A stretch of 64,000 nt of DNA. Origin: Cylindrobasidium torrendii FP15055 ss-10. Taxonomy: Eukaryota; Basidiomycota; Agaricomycetes; Agaricales; Physalacriaceae. The stretch spans positions 1-64,000 of the forward strand of contig KN880431.1 in NCBI GenBank assembly GCA_000934385.1, in the 5' to 3' direction. The first letter of the stretch is position 1, and each line of letters starts with the position of its first letter. Below the pieces are notes generated by a model that saw only the letters and a program-made list of their open reading frames with translations, did not search any database and was not told the origin of the DNA. Of this stretch, positions 1-10,516 are shown piece after piece. A program made the position numbers and the translations under genes.

Positions 1-4
1 CTTA

Positions 5-497
5 GGGGGTGTTCGACAACGGCTGAAATGGCCAATTTTCGAAATTGGCGAAAGTGAAACTGAAATACCAGGCACGCTCCGGATGTCGGCCGAGCTGAGC
101 GTGACAGCATGTAAGCGCATCAAACGGACCGATATCCGATCACCTATCATACCACAACCTCCGGGTTGGTCCGCAAGGGTTCCGAATGAGCACCATTGCC
201 TTGTCTGGCGTCAATTGAACCTTCGGGGCCTCTGAAAGCAGCCTCAAAAATGTTTCGCGAGGGTCTACTGCTCCCTGACAGCCTTTCCCTGCCTTCTGCC
301 AGCCTCTGCTGACATCTTTGCCCTGAGGCCGATAGTCACGATGACGGAGTCGTAACACGGCGCAAACATCCGTGTCACAGATTGTCACAATCTAATCTGG
401 ACGTCGGATCAAGCACCTGGCGAAGTGTGCCTGGTATTTCGCTTTCACTTTCGCCAATTTCGAAAATTGGCCATTTCAGCCGTTGTCGAACACCCCC
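5..497. mobile_element. Non-autonomous DNA transposon (MITE), PIF/Harbinger-like
   Basis: A 493-bp element with long terminal inverted repeats of about 75 bp. The left end starts GGGGGTGTTCGACAACGG and the right end is its reverse complement; the arms stay matched, with few mismatches, through the motif ATACCAGGCAC. It is flanked by a direct TTA on both sides (2-4 and 498-500). A 3-bp TWA-type duplication is the hallmark of PIF/Harbinger transposons. The interior has no credible coding region, so it would need a transposase supplied in trans. The near-identical arms suggest a fairly recent insertion. The superfamily call rests on target duplication and size, not on a transposase. Confidence 0.8.
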
Positions 498-500
498 TTA

Positions 501-848
501 ACGCGATCAGCTGGTTCAGCCTACATTGCTTATCGTTGCTTGCTCTACACAAATTTTGGCTGCTCATGCGCACATTGTTGATTTACTGATGCTCATGTCC
601 AACCGCCAAGCATTCCTGGAGAATGAGGATCATTTAGCAAGATCGGTATTTAGATACTTATGTACAACAACGACAACTGATTGCACACCCAACCGCTATT
701 CACGCTGGCACGACGGGCAACGAGCGCGGAGGATGTCATTGGCGGGAGAGGGAAAGCATGTTCATAGAAACTCAACATAGCGCATACGCATACTACAACA
801 CCCCGGGACGTCCAAGCTCCTCCGCAAGGATATGAAGAATTACATAGC
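501..848. other. Intergenic, 3' flank of RPS6
   Basis: No gene recognised. This is the stretch between the transposon and the end of the eS6 gene. Open frames here are short and unlike any family I know. Confidence 0.5.
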
Positions 849-1710
849 TCATGCCGCAGTTCTGCCAGCCAGTTAGGGATATGTATTGGAGAGAATACGG
901 GAAACGTACTTGTGGGAAGCCTTGATGGCAGCAACCTTGGCCTTCTTCTCGGACAGGCGCTTGGCGAGGAGAGCATCGTACTCGCCCTTCTGCTCCTTCT
1001 GAGCATCGAGCTTTCTGCGCTTAACGGAGCGGAGGTGACGGCGGCGCTGGAGACGCGTGGGGGTAACGAGACGCTGGATCTTGGGCCTATACAACAGTCA
1101 GATCCACCAGAAGATCGCAACTTGAATCTACGCACGCCTTGGTGTATGGCTTAGCACCCTCCTTCTTCGGCTGAACCTCCCTCCTGATAACGTACTTCCG
1201 TACATCGTCCTCCTTGCTCAAGTTGAACATCTTGCGGATGTTGGTCGCACGCTTGGGGCCAAGACGCTTGGGGAGAACGACATCGGTAAGGCCGGGGATA
1301 TCGTTGTCGCCCTGCTTGACAATCGTAACAGAGAGAACAGCGATGTCCGGACCAACGATACAGCCACGGACGGATTTGCGCTTGCGCTCACCAGTGCGAC
1401 GGGTGCGGTAGCAGGAGTGACCATCTGCAAGGAGAAGGCGGACACGGTAGGGGAGGAGCACACCCTGCTTCATGGGGAAACCCTGCTTGTCGTTGCCGCC
1501 AGTGATGCGGAAAACGTAGCCCTTGAACTCATCACCAAGTCCATCAACGGGGACCTCCTGTGACATTTTCTTGTCGTAGAAGATACGGTAGCGGCGTTCC
1601 TCATCGAAATCGAAGAGTTTTTGAGCCCCAGTGGCGGGGTCTGGACAGAAATGTCAGCACGACGGCATGATTGTTTCGCGGGCGCACGCACTGGCGACGT
1701 TGATCTTCAT
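849..1710 (-). CDS. RPS6: 40S ribosomal protein eS6
   Basis: Structural protein of the small ribosomal subunit. Four exons: 1710-1692, 1640-1136, 1086-910 and 861-849, giving 237 residues. The start [15 protein letters not shown] matches the family N-terminus. Further hallmarks are [52 protein letters not shown] and PKIQRLVTP. The introns use GTGCGT or GTACGT donors, and the last has a CTAAC branch point. The C-terminus, as spliced, ends [13 protein letters not shown] and lacks the RRxSS phosphorylation cluster found at the end of eS6 in animals and budding yeast. It is transcribed divergently from uS15 (RPS13), with 242 bp between the two ATGs. Identity is certain; the last 4-codon exon is inferred from splice signals. 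Confidence 0.95.
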
Positions 1711-1952
1711 AATGGGCCGGCCGAGCGGACTTGTCTCTTGGGGACTGTTACGCGGCGAAAACGATGAGATCGCGTTTGCCGGCTGAACTTCACAGTTCCA
1801 AAAGATTAAGGTTTGGACCATTGATGAGTTCAAACTCCGCCGGCGATCGCCGTGCGCAAAGAATTTGGACTTGTCGATTTTTCGTCCAAGTCGTTTGCGA
1901 CAACCTCAAGAACCCTTCCTCCGTGTCTACCGTCAAGAAAATATAAGCAGCC
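1711..1952. promoter_or_regulatory. Shared promoter of RPS6 and RPS13
   Basis: The 242 bp between two divergent ribosomal protein ATGs must hold both promoters and both 5' leaders. It contains a perfect 12-bp palindrome, CGGCGATCGCCG, at about 1841-1852. No clear TATA box is seen. A role for the palindrome in co-regulation is inference. Confidence 0.55.
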
Positions 1953-2639
1953 ATGGGTCGCATGCACGCTCCCGGAAAGGGTATCTGTACGTCGCACGCG
2001 CTCAGGGTAACGATGGCGCTTTAATCATACCGTCCAGCTTCCTCTGCCTTGCCTTACCGCCGCACTCCCCCGGGCTGGCTCAAGACCACTCCCGAGGATG
2101 TCGTTGATCACATCCACAAGCTCGCTCGCAAGGGTCTGACCCCGTCCCAAATTGGTGTTGTCCTCCGCGACTCCCACGGCATCCCTCAAGTCCGCTTCGT
2201 GACTGGTAACAAGATCCTTCGTATCCTCAAGGGTTCCGGTGCGCCCACTATATCTTTTCAGTGTTAAACCTCTATTCATGCAGTGGCCTCTTTGTTCTTC
2301 TCTCATCCATCATCTCCTCCTGTTCACACATGTACTTTTTACATTTGCCTATTGTTTGGGGATAGGACTTGGCCCATCCATCCCTGAGGACCTCTGGCAC
2401 CTCATCAAAAAGGCGGTTGCCGTGCGCAAGCACTTGGAGACCAACCGCAAGGACAAGGACTCCAAGTTCCGTCTGATTCTCATCGAGTCCAGGATCCACC
2501 GGTTCGTCGTCTGCCCTCCCTCAGAAATGTATGCATGCTCACTCTACAATGCAGTCTTGCCCGTTACTACAAGACCAAGCAGCAGATTCCCCCCACCTTC
2601 AAGTACGACTCTGCTACCGCGTCCACTCTCATCGCTTAA
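1953..2639 (+). CDS. RPS13: 40S ribosomal protein uS15 (S13)
   Basis: Small-subunit protein that binds rRNA in the platform region. Four exons, 1953-1986, 2038-2238, 2366-2501 and 2555-2639, give 151 residues, the usual length of eukaryotic S13. The protein starts [20 protein letters not shown]. Family signatures are [54 protein letters not shown] and [16 protein letters not shown]. The second intron is the longest (about 127 bp), but I saw no C/D or H/ACA box set in it. Divergent from RPS6. Confidence 0.95.
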
Positions 2640-2815
2640 GGTAGCGTTGATCGTATTGTACTATGGCAATGTGTATTGCGTCGCGTATGGCTGCTCTATG
2701 TTATATATGAACCATGCTTTATACGTCCGCGACGAACTGTAAACATCTGACAGCAAAATGAGATTACAAGATAAGGTACAGTAAACAAGCATCGAGCAAC
2801 CGTATGAAAACCAAC

Positions 2816-3604
2816 CTAAGCCTGGGACAGAGTCAGCATTAGAGCAGTCAAGGATCTAACTCGTACGTACCGTTTTGAAGCGCTCTGCGCGTTTCTTCCT
2901 CCGCTCCGCCTCTTCAGCGTCCACAACCTCCTCCACTACTGGCTGTTTACGTTTCGCTGGCACAGTCTTGGGCCGTGCTGCACGTGCATTTTGCTTTTCC
3001 CCAGACTGAGCCTCCTTCCCCTTAGCTGGCGCAGTGGGTTTGGCGAGGTTAAATCGTGCCGCACGCGCAGCAAGCTTTTCAGAGTCCTGGACATTGGCTT
3101 AAATGTCTGCAAACAATGACACGTCCGCACACGCACCTCGGGAGCCTTCCTTTGGCGACCTTTCCCACCAGTTGTGGACGCGGGAACCTTCTCTACGAGA
3201 GGAATTTGGAACCGTGCCGCGCGCGCCTTCCGTTTCTCCAGCTCTACATCGACAACAACGTCTGTTTTGGAGGCCTCAGCGGACGCGTCTGCTTTGTTTG
3301 CATTGCTTGAAGCGGGCTTCTTTGCTTCAGCGGGGGTGGCTTGTGCAGGAACATCCTCCTTCGGTGGTGCTGAGACTACCGGTTCTTCCTGTGTTTGCGC
3401 CTCTTCTGGCTCGGCCGCGTGAGATTCAGGTTGGCCTTCGGGGTCGTGCAGCGCGTAATAAGTGCTAACAGCCTTTTGTGATGCAATTATCGCCGCAATG
3501 AGGTCGCCTTTATTTGCCTTGCTTGTGACAGAGACTTCTGAGGCCGTGATGATTGCCTTGAGCTCGGGAACCTTGAGAGCTTTGAGTTTGGATTCGATAG
3601 ACAT
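2816..3604 (-). CDS. SAP-domain ribonucleoprotein, Tho1/SARNP-like
   Basis: Three exons (3604-3137, 3086-2871, 2821-2816) encode 229 residues. An N-terminal SAP motif (about residues 1-40, LKALKVPELKAII then KANKGDLIAAI) is the nucleic-acid-binding helix pair. An acidic Pro/Ala/Glu-rich linker follows. The C-terminal half carries three or four repeats of the form KRKARAARF / KLAARAARFNL / KKRAERFK, typical of Tho1/SARNP proteins, which bind the DEAD-box helicase Sub2 and act in mRNP assembly and export. The tiny last exon holds only the final Ala codon and stop. The gene ends convergently with RPS13 and starts 120 bp from HAP2 on the other strand. The family assignment comes from SAP plus the ARxARF repeats; the role is by analogy. 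Confidence 0.8.
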
Positions 3605-3724
3605 GGTGGGAGGAACAAGCGTGACTGATCGCTGACTAAGGTGCCGGCCGCTATCACTGAACAATTCCCCTCCGGCGTCCGCGATTTTCAGAGTTCTCTT
3701 CCACTGCTTCCACCAATCAACATC
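3605..3724. promoter_or_regulatory. Bidirectional promoter, SAP protein and HAP2
   Basis: Only 120 bp separate the two divergent ATGs, so the promoters and probably the 5' leaders overlap. No TATA-like box was noticed. Confidence 0.5.
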
Positions 3725-4671
3725 ATGGATGACCGTGGTCTCGATCAGCTCTTTCCCGACGCGTACGCGCTGCATAGCTGGGGTACCGATCCAACTTCGC
3801 AGCTCGGTGGCCCGTCCATCGCCTCCAGCTCGACGTCATTCGCGATACCCAATGCCATTCCAGAGCCGCCGCCGCCGGTCGACGACGAACCTCTCTATGT
3901 GAACGCAAAACAATACTATCGTATAATCAAGCGTAGAGTCGCGCGCGCCAGACTCGAGGAGGTCCACCGACTATCTCGGCAGCGCAAGGTATGTTCTTTG
4001 CGCTCCGTCGGTCCGTAAATCTGACGATGTTCCAGCCCTATCTGCATGAATCGCGTCATAAACATGCTATGCGGCGTCCCCGAGGCCCTGGGGGCCGTTT
4101 CCTAACTGCAGACGAAATTGCAGCTCAAAAGGCAGCCGCAGGGAACGATGTAGAGTCCTCAAAGCCTCAGAACGAGGATGAAGTGGAGGGGGAAGGCGCT
4201 GGGTCACCAAATACATCCGCGAGCTCGGTCGTCTCTCCGGTGGATCATTTCCAGCAACACCACCAGCAACAGCAACAGCAACAACAGCAACAGCACCAAC
4301 AACAACAACAGCGGCAACAACACCATGCACCGCAGCCAGAGCTACAGCAGCATCCATCCACACCAACACCGAGCTTCGACATGAATGTGATCAACATCCC
4401 ATACTCTCACAACCATTCACAGTCCTTACACCAGGCACACTCGTCGTTGAGCATTGCGATTCCTCATCAGCCAAAGATGGCCCCTGCTGCGCCTCTCTAC
4501 CACCCGCAAGCGTCGCCGATGTCGCTCGTCTCTCCGGATGCCCTCTCATCCCCTGCTCTGTCGTATCCTATTCAGATGCACCATGTTCCTCACCCACACG
4601 CCCATGCGCGCATCCGCCATCAGCTCCACTATGGCAGCATCTATCAGGACCAGTACGCCCCGCAGTCCTAG
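3725..4671 (+). CDS. HAP2: CCAAT-binding factor subunit HAP2 / NF-YA
   Basis: DNA-contacting subunit of the heterotrimeric CCAAT-binding complex. Two exons (3725-3988, 4036-4671) encode 299 residues. The conserved core comprises the subunit-association helix (DEPLYVNAKQYYRIIKRR, about residues 58-75), a linker and the DNA-binding segment (YLHESRHKHAMRRPRGPGGR). The single intron falls inside the linker. Downstream lies a glutamine/histidine tract of about 30 residues (bases 4250-4325), then a Pro/Ser/His-rich tail, a likely activation region. The start is the ATG giving MDDRGLDQ; an upstream GTG frame is ignored. In fungi this factor controls respiration, haem and iron genes. Tyr in YYRI is also normal in budding yeast HAP2. 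Confidence 0.93.
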
Positions 4672-6292
4672 CCACTGTATCCTTATTCCTCGTGCCTTAT
4701 TTTCCCTCTTTCTGTGAATGAGCAAGGTTTCTTCCATTTACGTTACTTGACAAATGCTAGCGCTGTACTACTACTACCTACCTACCTAGTCTCATGGACT
4801 CTCCTTCTCTTCTTTCTTGCTTATCACTCTCGCCGTCTCCTCGTTCTTCGTTAACAACCCAAATACCACTTTCACGTGCCGTGTCGGATCTTTTGGGTGG
4901 GAGGACCGCGAGAACTTGACGCCGAAGACAAAGGCGCGCAGGTTCGGGCGTTGCCACTGCTCTGTTCCTCGTTTGTGGGGGCACGACTGGGGCATTCCCC
5001 TGGCACCACCTCAAGGGTACGCCTGGTCTACACGTCATGTGACTCACGTCTCTTGCAGTTTCGAATGGTCAGTTACAAACAGAAGCAAGAGCAGAAATAT
5101 TTGTATGAAGGTCTGGGTGGTCTATAAGTTCTTTGCGTCATTCTGCCGCGTTGGAATGCGACCCCCAGTTGCTTGTGGCCATGGCAAGAAGCGTTTTTTC
5201 GGACAGATTTTTCTCCGCCACCTGCGTCCGGAGCTATATGGAAACGACTCCGGCAGATAGACTCAGAGTCGAGGAGGCCTAGAGGTGTAGATCATCCAAG
5301 CCTGTGGGTTCTCATCGAGCTCTCATTAATCTTCTTATTGAGCCCCAAGCGTTTGACGACGAACCGGACCGGATGTTTACATGACATTTTCATTCACATC
5401 TTGGGCGGCTGCTGGTCCTTGCAGCAAGTTCTTCGAACGTTCCACGAGCGAGGCGATACGTGCATGGTAGGCTCAGGGTGCAATGGAATAGAATATGGAA
5501 TGCGAGGATAAGAGTGGGGACACAACTGTTTGAAGTGCAGGGCGCAAGTCAGACAGACGCATCAGGCTAAACGGTTCGAACATGCAGATACAACTTTGGT
5601 AGCAAGTGCTCTTCAAGGAATTCCAATCAGATGGTCGCTCAAAATTTGAGCACTTTGAGAACGCTATTCGTCCTCCAGGTGCGTTCATGAGAAGACAGAG
5701 ACAGTGAATGGTAGCATGAGTAGAAGTATGTGGAAATCTTTACATAAAGCAAACTCGATAGGCGTAGCACTCGAGCCAGTGCAGGTTATGGCTGGACGTA
5801 AGTAGCACTGAAACGAGAGCCGGAGTGGGGGGTGCCGACGAAGAATAGACTGATTTGAATTCGTACAATTCCAACCACTGGACTGCAGTAGCGACAACGG
5901 CGAGAAGGGACAGCATTGCATTATTCAGACAAATGAATGAGTCGTCTGGTATCGGAACGGTGGGCTGGGTGATAGTGGTGGTGGCATAATGGAGAGCAGA
6001 GTGGCACTGGGCATCCAAAGATGATCGGCTATCGGCCCCTGCGAAAACGTGATCTCTAATATCGCCGCCTTTTCCTCCCGCCACCTATTTTCGAAGGCTC
6101 AACGCGTCCAGGTCAGTGCTGCCGCCGCTATGCTCGACGTCCGTCCCGTATACGCCGTTATCGACGATTCTGTGTGGTTGAACGAAGGAAAATGGTGGAA
6201 TTTGGGCTGGATGGGAAATCGGGCGGACGGATGAGCTTTTCGCGTGACGGAGGCTGAAATTTTGTTGCGCAGGCAAAAGACCGACCTTCATC
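4672..6292. other. Long intergenic stretch, no convincing gene
   Basis: About 1.6 kb between HAP2 and RPS18. Open frames near 4817-5260 (+) and 5740-6084 (-) have no recognisable motif, no intron logic and no compositional signal of coding. A short CTAC-type repeat occurs near 4765-4790. The part just before 6293 must hold the RPS18 promoter and leader. Confidence 0.45.
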
Positions 6293-6914
6293 ATGTCTCT
6301 CGTCGTCCCCGAAGCGCACCAGCAGTTCCAGGTGCGGTGCATCGTATCGCAAAACGAATCAAGCTGACATCTCACACGCAGCACATTCTGCGTCTGCTCA
6401 ACACCAACGTTGATGGAAAGCGCAAGATCATGTACGCCTTGACCGAGATCAAGGGTGTCGGACGTCGCTACTCCAACTTGGTCTGCAAGAAGGCCGATGT
6501 TGACCTCAACAAGCGGTGCGCTATGCCCAAACCCCACATATTCCCTCCCATGTACTCAAGCAACAAATAGCGCCGGCGAGCTTAACTCTGATGAGCTTGA
6601 GCGTCTGGTCACAATCATCCAAAACCCCCTCCAGTTCAAGATCCCATCGTGGTTCTTGAACAGGCAAAAGGATATCGTCGATGGCAAGCACGGCCAGGTT
6701 CTTTCTAACGGTGTCGACTCGAAGCTCCGTGATGACCTTGAGAGGCTGAAGAAGATCCGTGCTCACCGTGGTCTCCGTCACTACTGGGGCCTCCGTGTCC
6801 GTGGCCAGCACACCAAGACAACCGGTGCGTTCTGTACTAACATCTGGTTAATTCACATTCTCATGAGATATAGGCCGTCGCGGCAAGACTGTCGGTGTGT
6901 CCAAGAAGAAGTAA
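6293..6914 (+). CDS. RPS18: 40S ribosomal protein uS13 (S18)
   Basis: Small-subunit head protein that contacts the P-site tRNA and the large subunit. Four exons, 6293-6331, 6382-6515, 6571-6824 and 6874-6914, give 155 residues. Hallmarks are [65 protein letters not shown] and the basic tail [13 protein letters not shown]. The introns are 50-55 bp with GTGCG donors. The first exon holds 13 codons, a common pattern for fungal ribosomal protein genes. Confidence 0.95.
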
Positions 6915-7191
6915 ACTCTGGGTGCGGAGGATTTTACTATCATTTGCTACGGGTCGCGTTATGTATGTAATACGCTCTATGAGACATGCCAATATGCTAG
7001 CCTGCAACTCGCTTTTTTTTCTGGAAATACTTTGTGTGCGCCACGGCTCGAACCATCCTGACCCGGCAAATGTGACGGCATGACGTTTTTCATGGTCACA
7101 TGTGTAGAAGTAGAATGTTCGCGCTCGATCCGGGAGAGCGTGTATCTTTCCCATTACTTCCACCGACGACCGCATATATTCCACCTCGAAG

Positions 7192-7935
7192 ATGACCACC
7201 TTTTCATCTGCCTGGCCGGCTACGCATCCTTGGTTTGCACACAGCATGAAAAGAAAACACTCGGAGACCCCGAGCAGCGGTTCTGAAGGCAGTGATTCTT
7301 CTGGGGCCGAGTCGACAAGTTCTTCCCACCGTGCAAAACGATGCAGGTACAGCCAACTGGCGCGCACAATGTCAGGCCTCTCCTTGGCCCACTCCTCCTC
7401 CTCTACTCTGCGCACACACAACGCGCCCGGTCAGCCGACTATCTCGGAGTTGGGCATACCTCGGGACGATATTCCAATGATCCAACCCTCCCAAATCGAC
7501 GAACCCAAGGAAGTGACCCCTCCACCACCCGAAGCGTCAACCTCAGACGTGAAAATGAAGTCCTGGTATGAACCAGAACCCGACCGTACGCGCCTTCCTC
7601 CCGCCTTCATGCGCGCTGCCCGGAGTGCTGACCGTGCTTCAGGCATTGTTGTTACGGACCTAGACTCTTCGGACGACGAGGACGGTCCAGCGGTCGAGGC
7701 AGAGCTCATCTCGCCCGCGCTGATGGAACACATACGACGGCAGGGTCTGCGGTCTGGACTTCTGCCGACGGACAGTCATAGTCAAGCCCTGGTGTTGTAT
7801 CGGCCGGTACCCCTACCGGACACCGAATCTGAAGACGCGGACGACGACAACATAGAAGCGCCTACACCCATGTCGATATCAGAGGCAGAAGATGCGGACC
7901 CGCTCGACTCTGATGCCATGGACATCGACGACTGA
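7192..7935 (+). CDS. Acidic Ser-rich protein of unknown function
   Basis: A single-exon frame of 247 residues from an ATG. I do not recognise a family. Residues 19-25 (MKRKHSE) give a possible nuclear localisation signal, and an alternative start at that Met is possible. A Ser-rich region follows, then a Pro-rich segment, then a motif SWYEPEPDRTRLPPAF. The C-terminal third is strongly acidic (DLDSSDDEDG, DTESEDADDDN) and ends DAMDIDD. A basic N-terminus with an acidic tail suggests a nuclear or chromatin role, but this is inference. The length and codon pattern favour a real gene. It lies between RPS18 and the convergent SPT20. Confidence 0.65.
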   Translation: MTTFSSAWPATHPWFAHSMKRKHSETPSSGSEGSDSSGAESTSSSHRAKRCRYSQLARTMSGLSLAHSSSSTLRTHNAPGQPTISELGIPRDDIPMIQPSQIDEPKEVTPPPPEASTSDVKMKSWYEPEPDRTRLPPAFMRAARSADRASGIVVTDLDSSDDEDGPAVEAELISPALMEHIRRQGLRSGLLPTDSHSQALVLYRPVPLPDTESEDADDDNIEAPTPMSISEAEDADPLDSDAMDIDD

Positions 7936-8213
7936 AAATTGGGAGATGATGGACTCTGCTTGCTAGATATGCGTAATTTATTAGACTCAGCTACTACCCT
8001 ACCAATTGTACCAATACCCCACAATATCAATGCTTCCAAGACACAGTATGGTTGCTTCTGGAGCTGAGGATTTAGAATTCCAGAGGGTGTAGAATTCTCA
8101 CACTGCATGCTCGAAGCACAGGAAAAGCAAATTCCAGAAAAGCAAATTCGCGCGCCTACATAGATATATCATACATACAACAATCCCTCAGTATCAAAGG
8201 TCAAACCCCCTAC

Positions 8214-8895
8214 TCAGCGCTTCATCTGTCCTTGTTGTTGCTGTTGCGCCGCCTGCGCTTGCTGCTGTTGCATCAACTGCTGCTGGGTCACATTAATCCC
8301 CTGGATCTGCCCATTCGCCTGTGCAGGCAGCCCCCAATACACTGGCGTCTGTGTCCCCCCTCCAGCCTGCTGCTGCTGCTGCCACATATACGGATACCCC
8401 GCCGCCGCCGCGTACATCTGCGCCTGGCCTTGCTGTGCACCGGCAACGGGCGTGCGGTTCGGCGTCGCCCCGGGCTGCACTGTGCCAGGACGAAAGCCTG
8501 GCTGCTGGTAGTATCCGCGCGACATGGCAAGTTGCAGCTGGGCAGCGGTGGGCTGGGCGACGGCCGCGGGGCGCCCGGCGGGGGCGTTGGTGTTTGCGAC
8601 GCCCAGATGTTGTTGCGCGCCAGGCGGAACTGATGTGCGTCCATTCTGCTGTTGCTGTTGCTGCTGCTGCTGTTGATGTTGCTGCTGCTGCTGCTGTTGT
8701 TGTTGATGTTGTTGTTGTCGGTATCGGTTCTGAGCATTATGTAAGTTGGCGTAATGCTGCTGTTGCATTTGCGTCTGGGGCTGCTTGTTCGCTACTTGTT
8801 GTTGAGGGCGCCCCGGCTGGAGCACAGGAGTTGAAGACGCAGCAGGCGTCGGTGTATATGATTTGGGTTGGAGTGCGGGAGTTTGCTGCTGCTGC

Positions 8896-8941
<46 letters not shown>

Positions 8942-10413
8942 GGATCTGACCAAACGACTGCTGCTGCCTGGCAAGATGGAGCGTCCATTGTTTTGCAACA
9001 TATTCGTCCAACATCCTCTTCACGAAGGTGGGATCGTTTGCGCGGGGATCATTTTCTTGTCTTAACTTTGCGAGGGCTGCACTGACGTATCGCTGACCAT
9101 GTCCAACCAGCGCCTGATATTGCGCCTGAGCCTGTTGTTGGGTCATTGCATGGGGCTGTACCGCCTGTGTCGACGTCGTCTGAGCAGAAGCTGCAGGATT
9201 TTGTTGCGCAACGAAGGCTGGGACAACTGGAGTTTGTCGCGGCGTTGGATTTGGCGGTACTGTTGTGTTTGGGCGAGGTATTATTGGCGCTTGAGTTGGC
9301 TGTGCTGCTGGAATCTGAGCAGGAGCCGCGGCCGTTGGCTTGGGATACGGGGCTGGGATGGGCATAGATTGAGGAGCTGCTGGTAGGGGCGCAGGTTGCT
9401 TCGCTGCTTGTTGAGCAGGCGTCGGGGTAGGTACGTGTGGCGGTGGTGCCGCAGGTGTGGGCGCAGGCGAGGGATTAGGTGCTGGTGCTTCAGTCGACGG
9501 TCCGTTCTTCTTGTTCTTTTCTAGAATGGCGTCCAGTATGTGTTGACTATCTGCGTTAGCTACAAGTCAATAAGCGCATGGAAAGACATACTGGTTCAAT
9601 CGAGATGTTCTCGAATGCATGAACTGCATAATCTTTGCACGACGCGCCTTGTCCGTTTCCTCGTCCTCTTGCGTCGATATAGACGCTTTCCGTTTGAGTG
9701 GATTGGGACCACTCAAGGCGGTGACACGGGAAACATGGTTCACAATACGCGTGACTTGAGGATCTGGATCCAAACACAACGCAGGTGTTGTAGCGAGCTG
9801 GGGTATTGTGAGGCACTGGCAACAAACTCCGGTGAATTTACACACTAAGAGCTTGGCTTCGACAGCAACAGAGTCCATATCGTTCAATACTCCGCCATGC
9901 TTTGCATTGAGTCCACATATGTCGATGTACATTGTTTCTGGTGTTGGCTGCAGAAGGACCCTAGTCTTTGTTGGCGGCGAGGACTGGTCGCTGGTGCTAA
10001 CCGCTCGATGGTCGAGAATGTCAACTATCAGACAGCCTGTGGACGTAAGCCCGTGTGTGCAATGGTTGTAGGGAACGCACCTTCATAGAACTTGACATTC
10101 TTCCGGTCGAATAATTCGAGAAAGTCGGCGGGTATTTGGCGCGCTCTGATGTCGTCGAGGATGGTCTTGGCTGATTAAGAACGTGTTTGAGGAAGAGAAT
10201 TGTGCAGAGCACATACCGCCAGTGCATTATTATAGAGGAACTTGTGGGCGGCGTTATTGAGTGACCACCATTCGGTGTGTAGGGTAACCACAAACGAAGG
10301 CTCCCGTGCCTTGTGTCGGTTCAGAATTGACTCGTGGAAGGTCAGAATAGGTCTGTGTCGGGATAGCTCGAGTGATTTACTTCGACATGCCGGGTCTCGT
10401 TGTGCCAGGCCAT
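8214..10413 (-). CDS. SPT20: SAGA complex subunit Spt20
   Basis: Structural subunit of the SAGA transcription co-activator. Six exons (10413-10381, 10330-10217, 10165-10081, 10036-9846, 9797-9592, 9546-8214) encode about 653 residues. The N-terminal domain has the family pattern: MAWHNETRHVE, then PSFVVTLHTEWWSLNN, FLYNN, ILDDIRARQIPADFLELFD, and VKFYEGCLIVDILDHRA, followed by ALCLDPDPQVTRIVNHV and KIMQFMHSR. The C-terminal two-thirds is very rich in Gln, Pro and Ala with several polyglutamine runs, the longest about 20 residues. The start was chosen because HNETRHVE aligns with the family N-terminus and splices to SILNRHK. The third-codon mix of CAA and CAG makes the polyQ tract a true microsatellite. 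Head-to-head with HGH1. Confidence 0.85.
8884..8943. repeat. Trinucleotide microsatellite in SPT20 polyglutamine
   Basis: About 20 tandem CAR codons on the minus strand: a short CAG run followed by about 15 uninterrupted CAA units (read as TTG on the plus strand). Related interrupted CAG/CAA tracts lie at about 8640-8720. Such tracts change length easily. Confidence 0.85.
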
Positions 10414-10516
10414 CGCAGGTGGCGGTAAGAGGTGTAAGTTGATCGGCGGATCGGACCGTGCTACCGGCCAACTTTATGCACGCTGACTGTATCTCCGAAA
10501 TCTTTTGATCGTGACC
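10414..10516. promoter_or_regulatory. Very short bidirectional promoter, SPT20 and HGH1
   Basis: Only 103 bp separate the divergent ATGs of SPT20 (10413, minus) and HGH1 (10517, plus). Both promoters and leaders must lie in or across this stretch, so at least one leader is expected to overlap the other gene's 5' end. Confidence 0.5.

Noticed and set aside
2239..2365. Possible intronic snoRNA in RPS13
   Set aside because: The intron is longer than its neighbours, but no C/D or H/ACA boxes were found.
3725..4035. Tyr in place of His in the HAP2 core as an anomaly
   Set aside because: Budding yeast HAP2 also has QYYRI at this place, so it is normal for fungi.
4817..5260. 147-codon open frame downstream of HAP2
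   Set aside because: No motif, no splice context and no conserved look; an in-frame chance stretch in an intergenic region.
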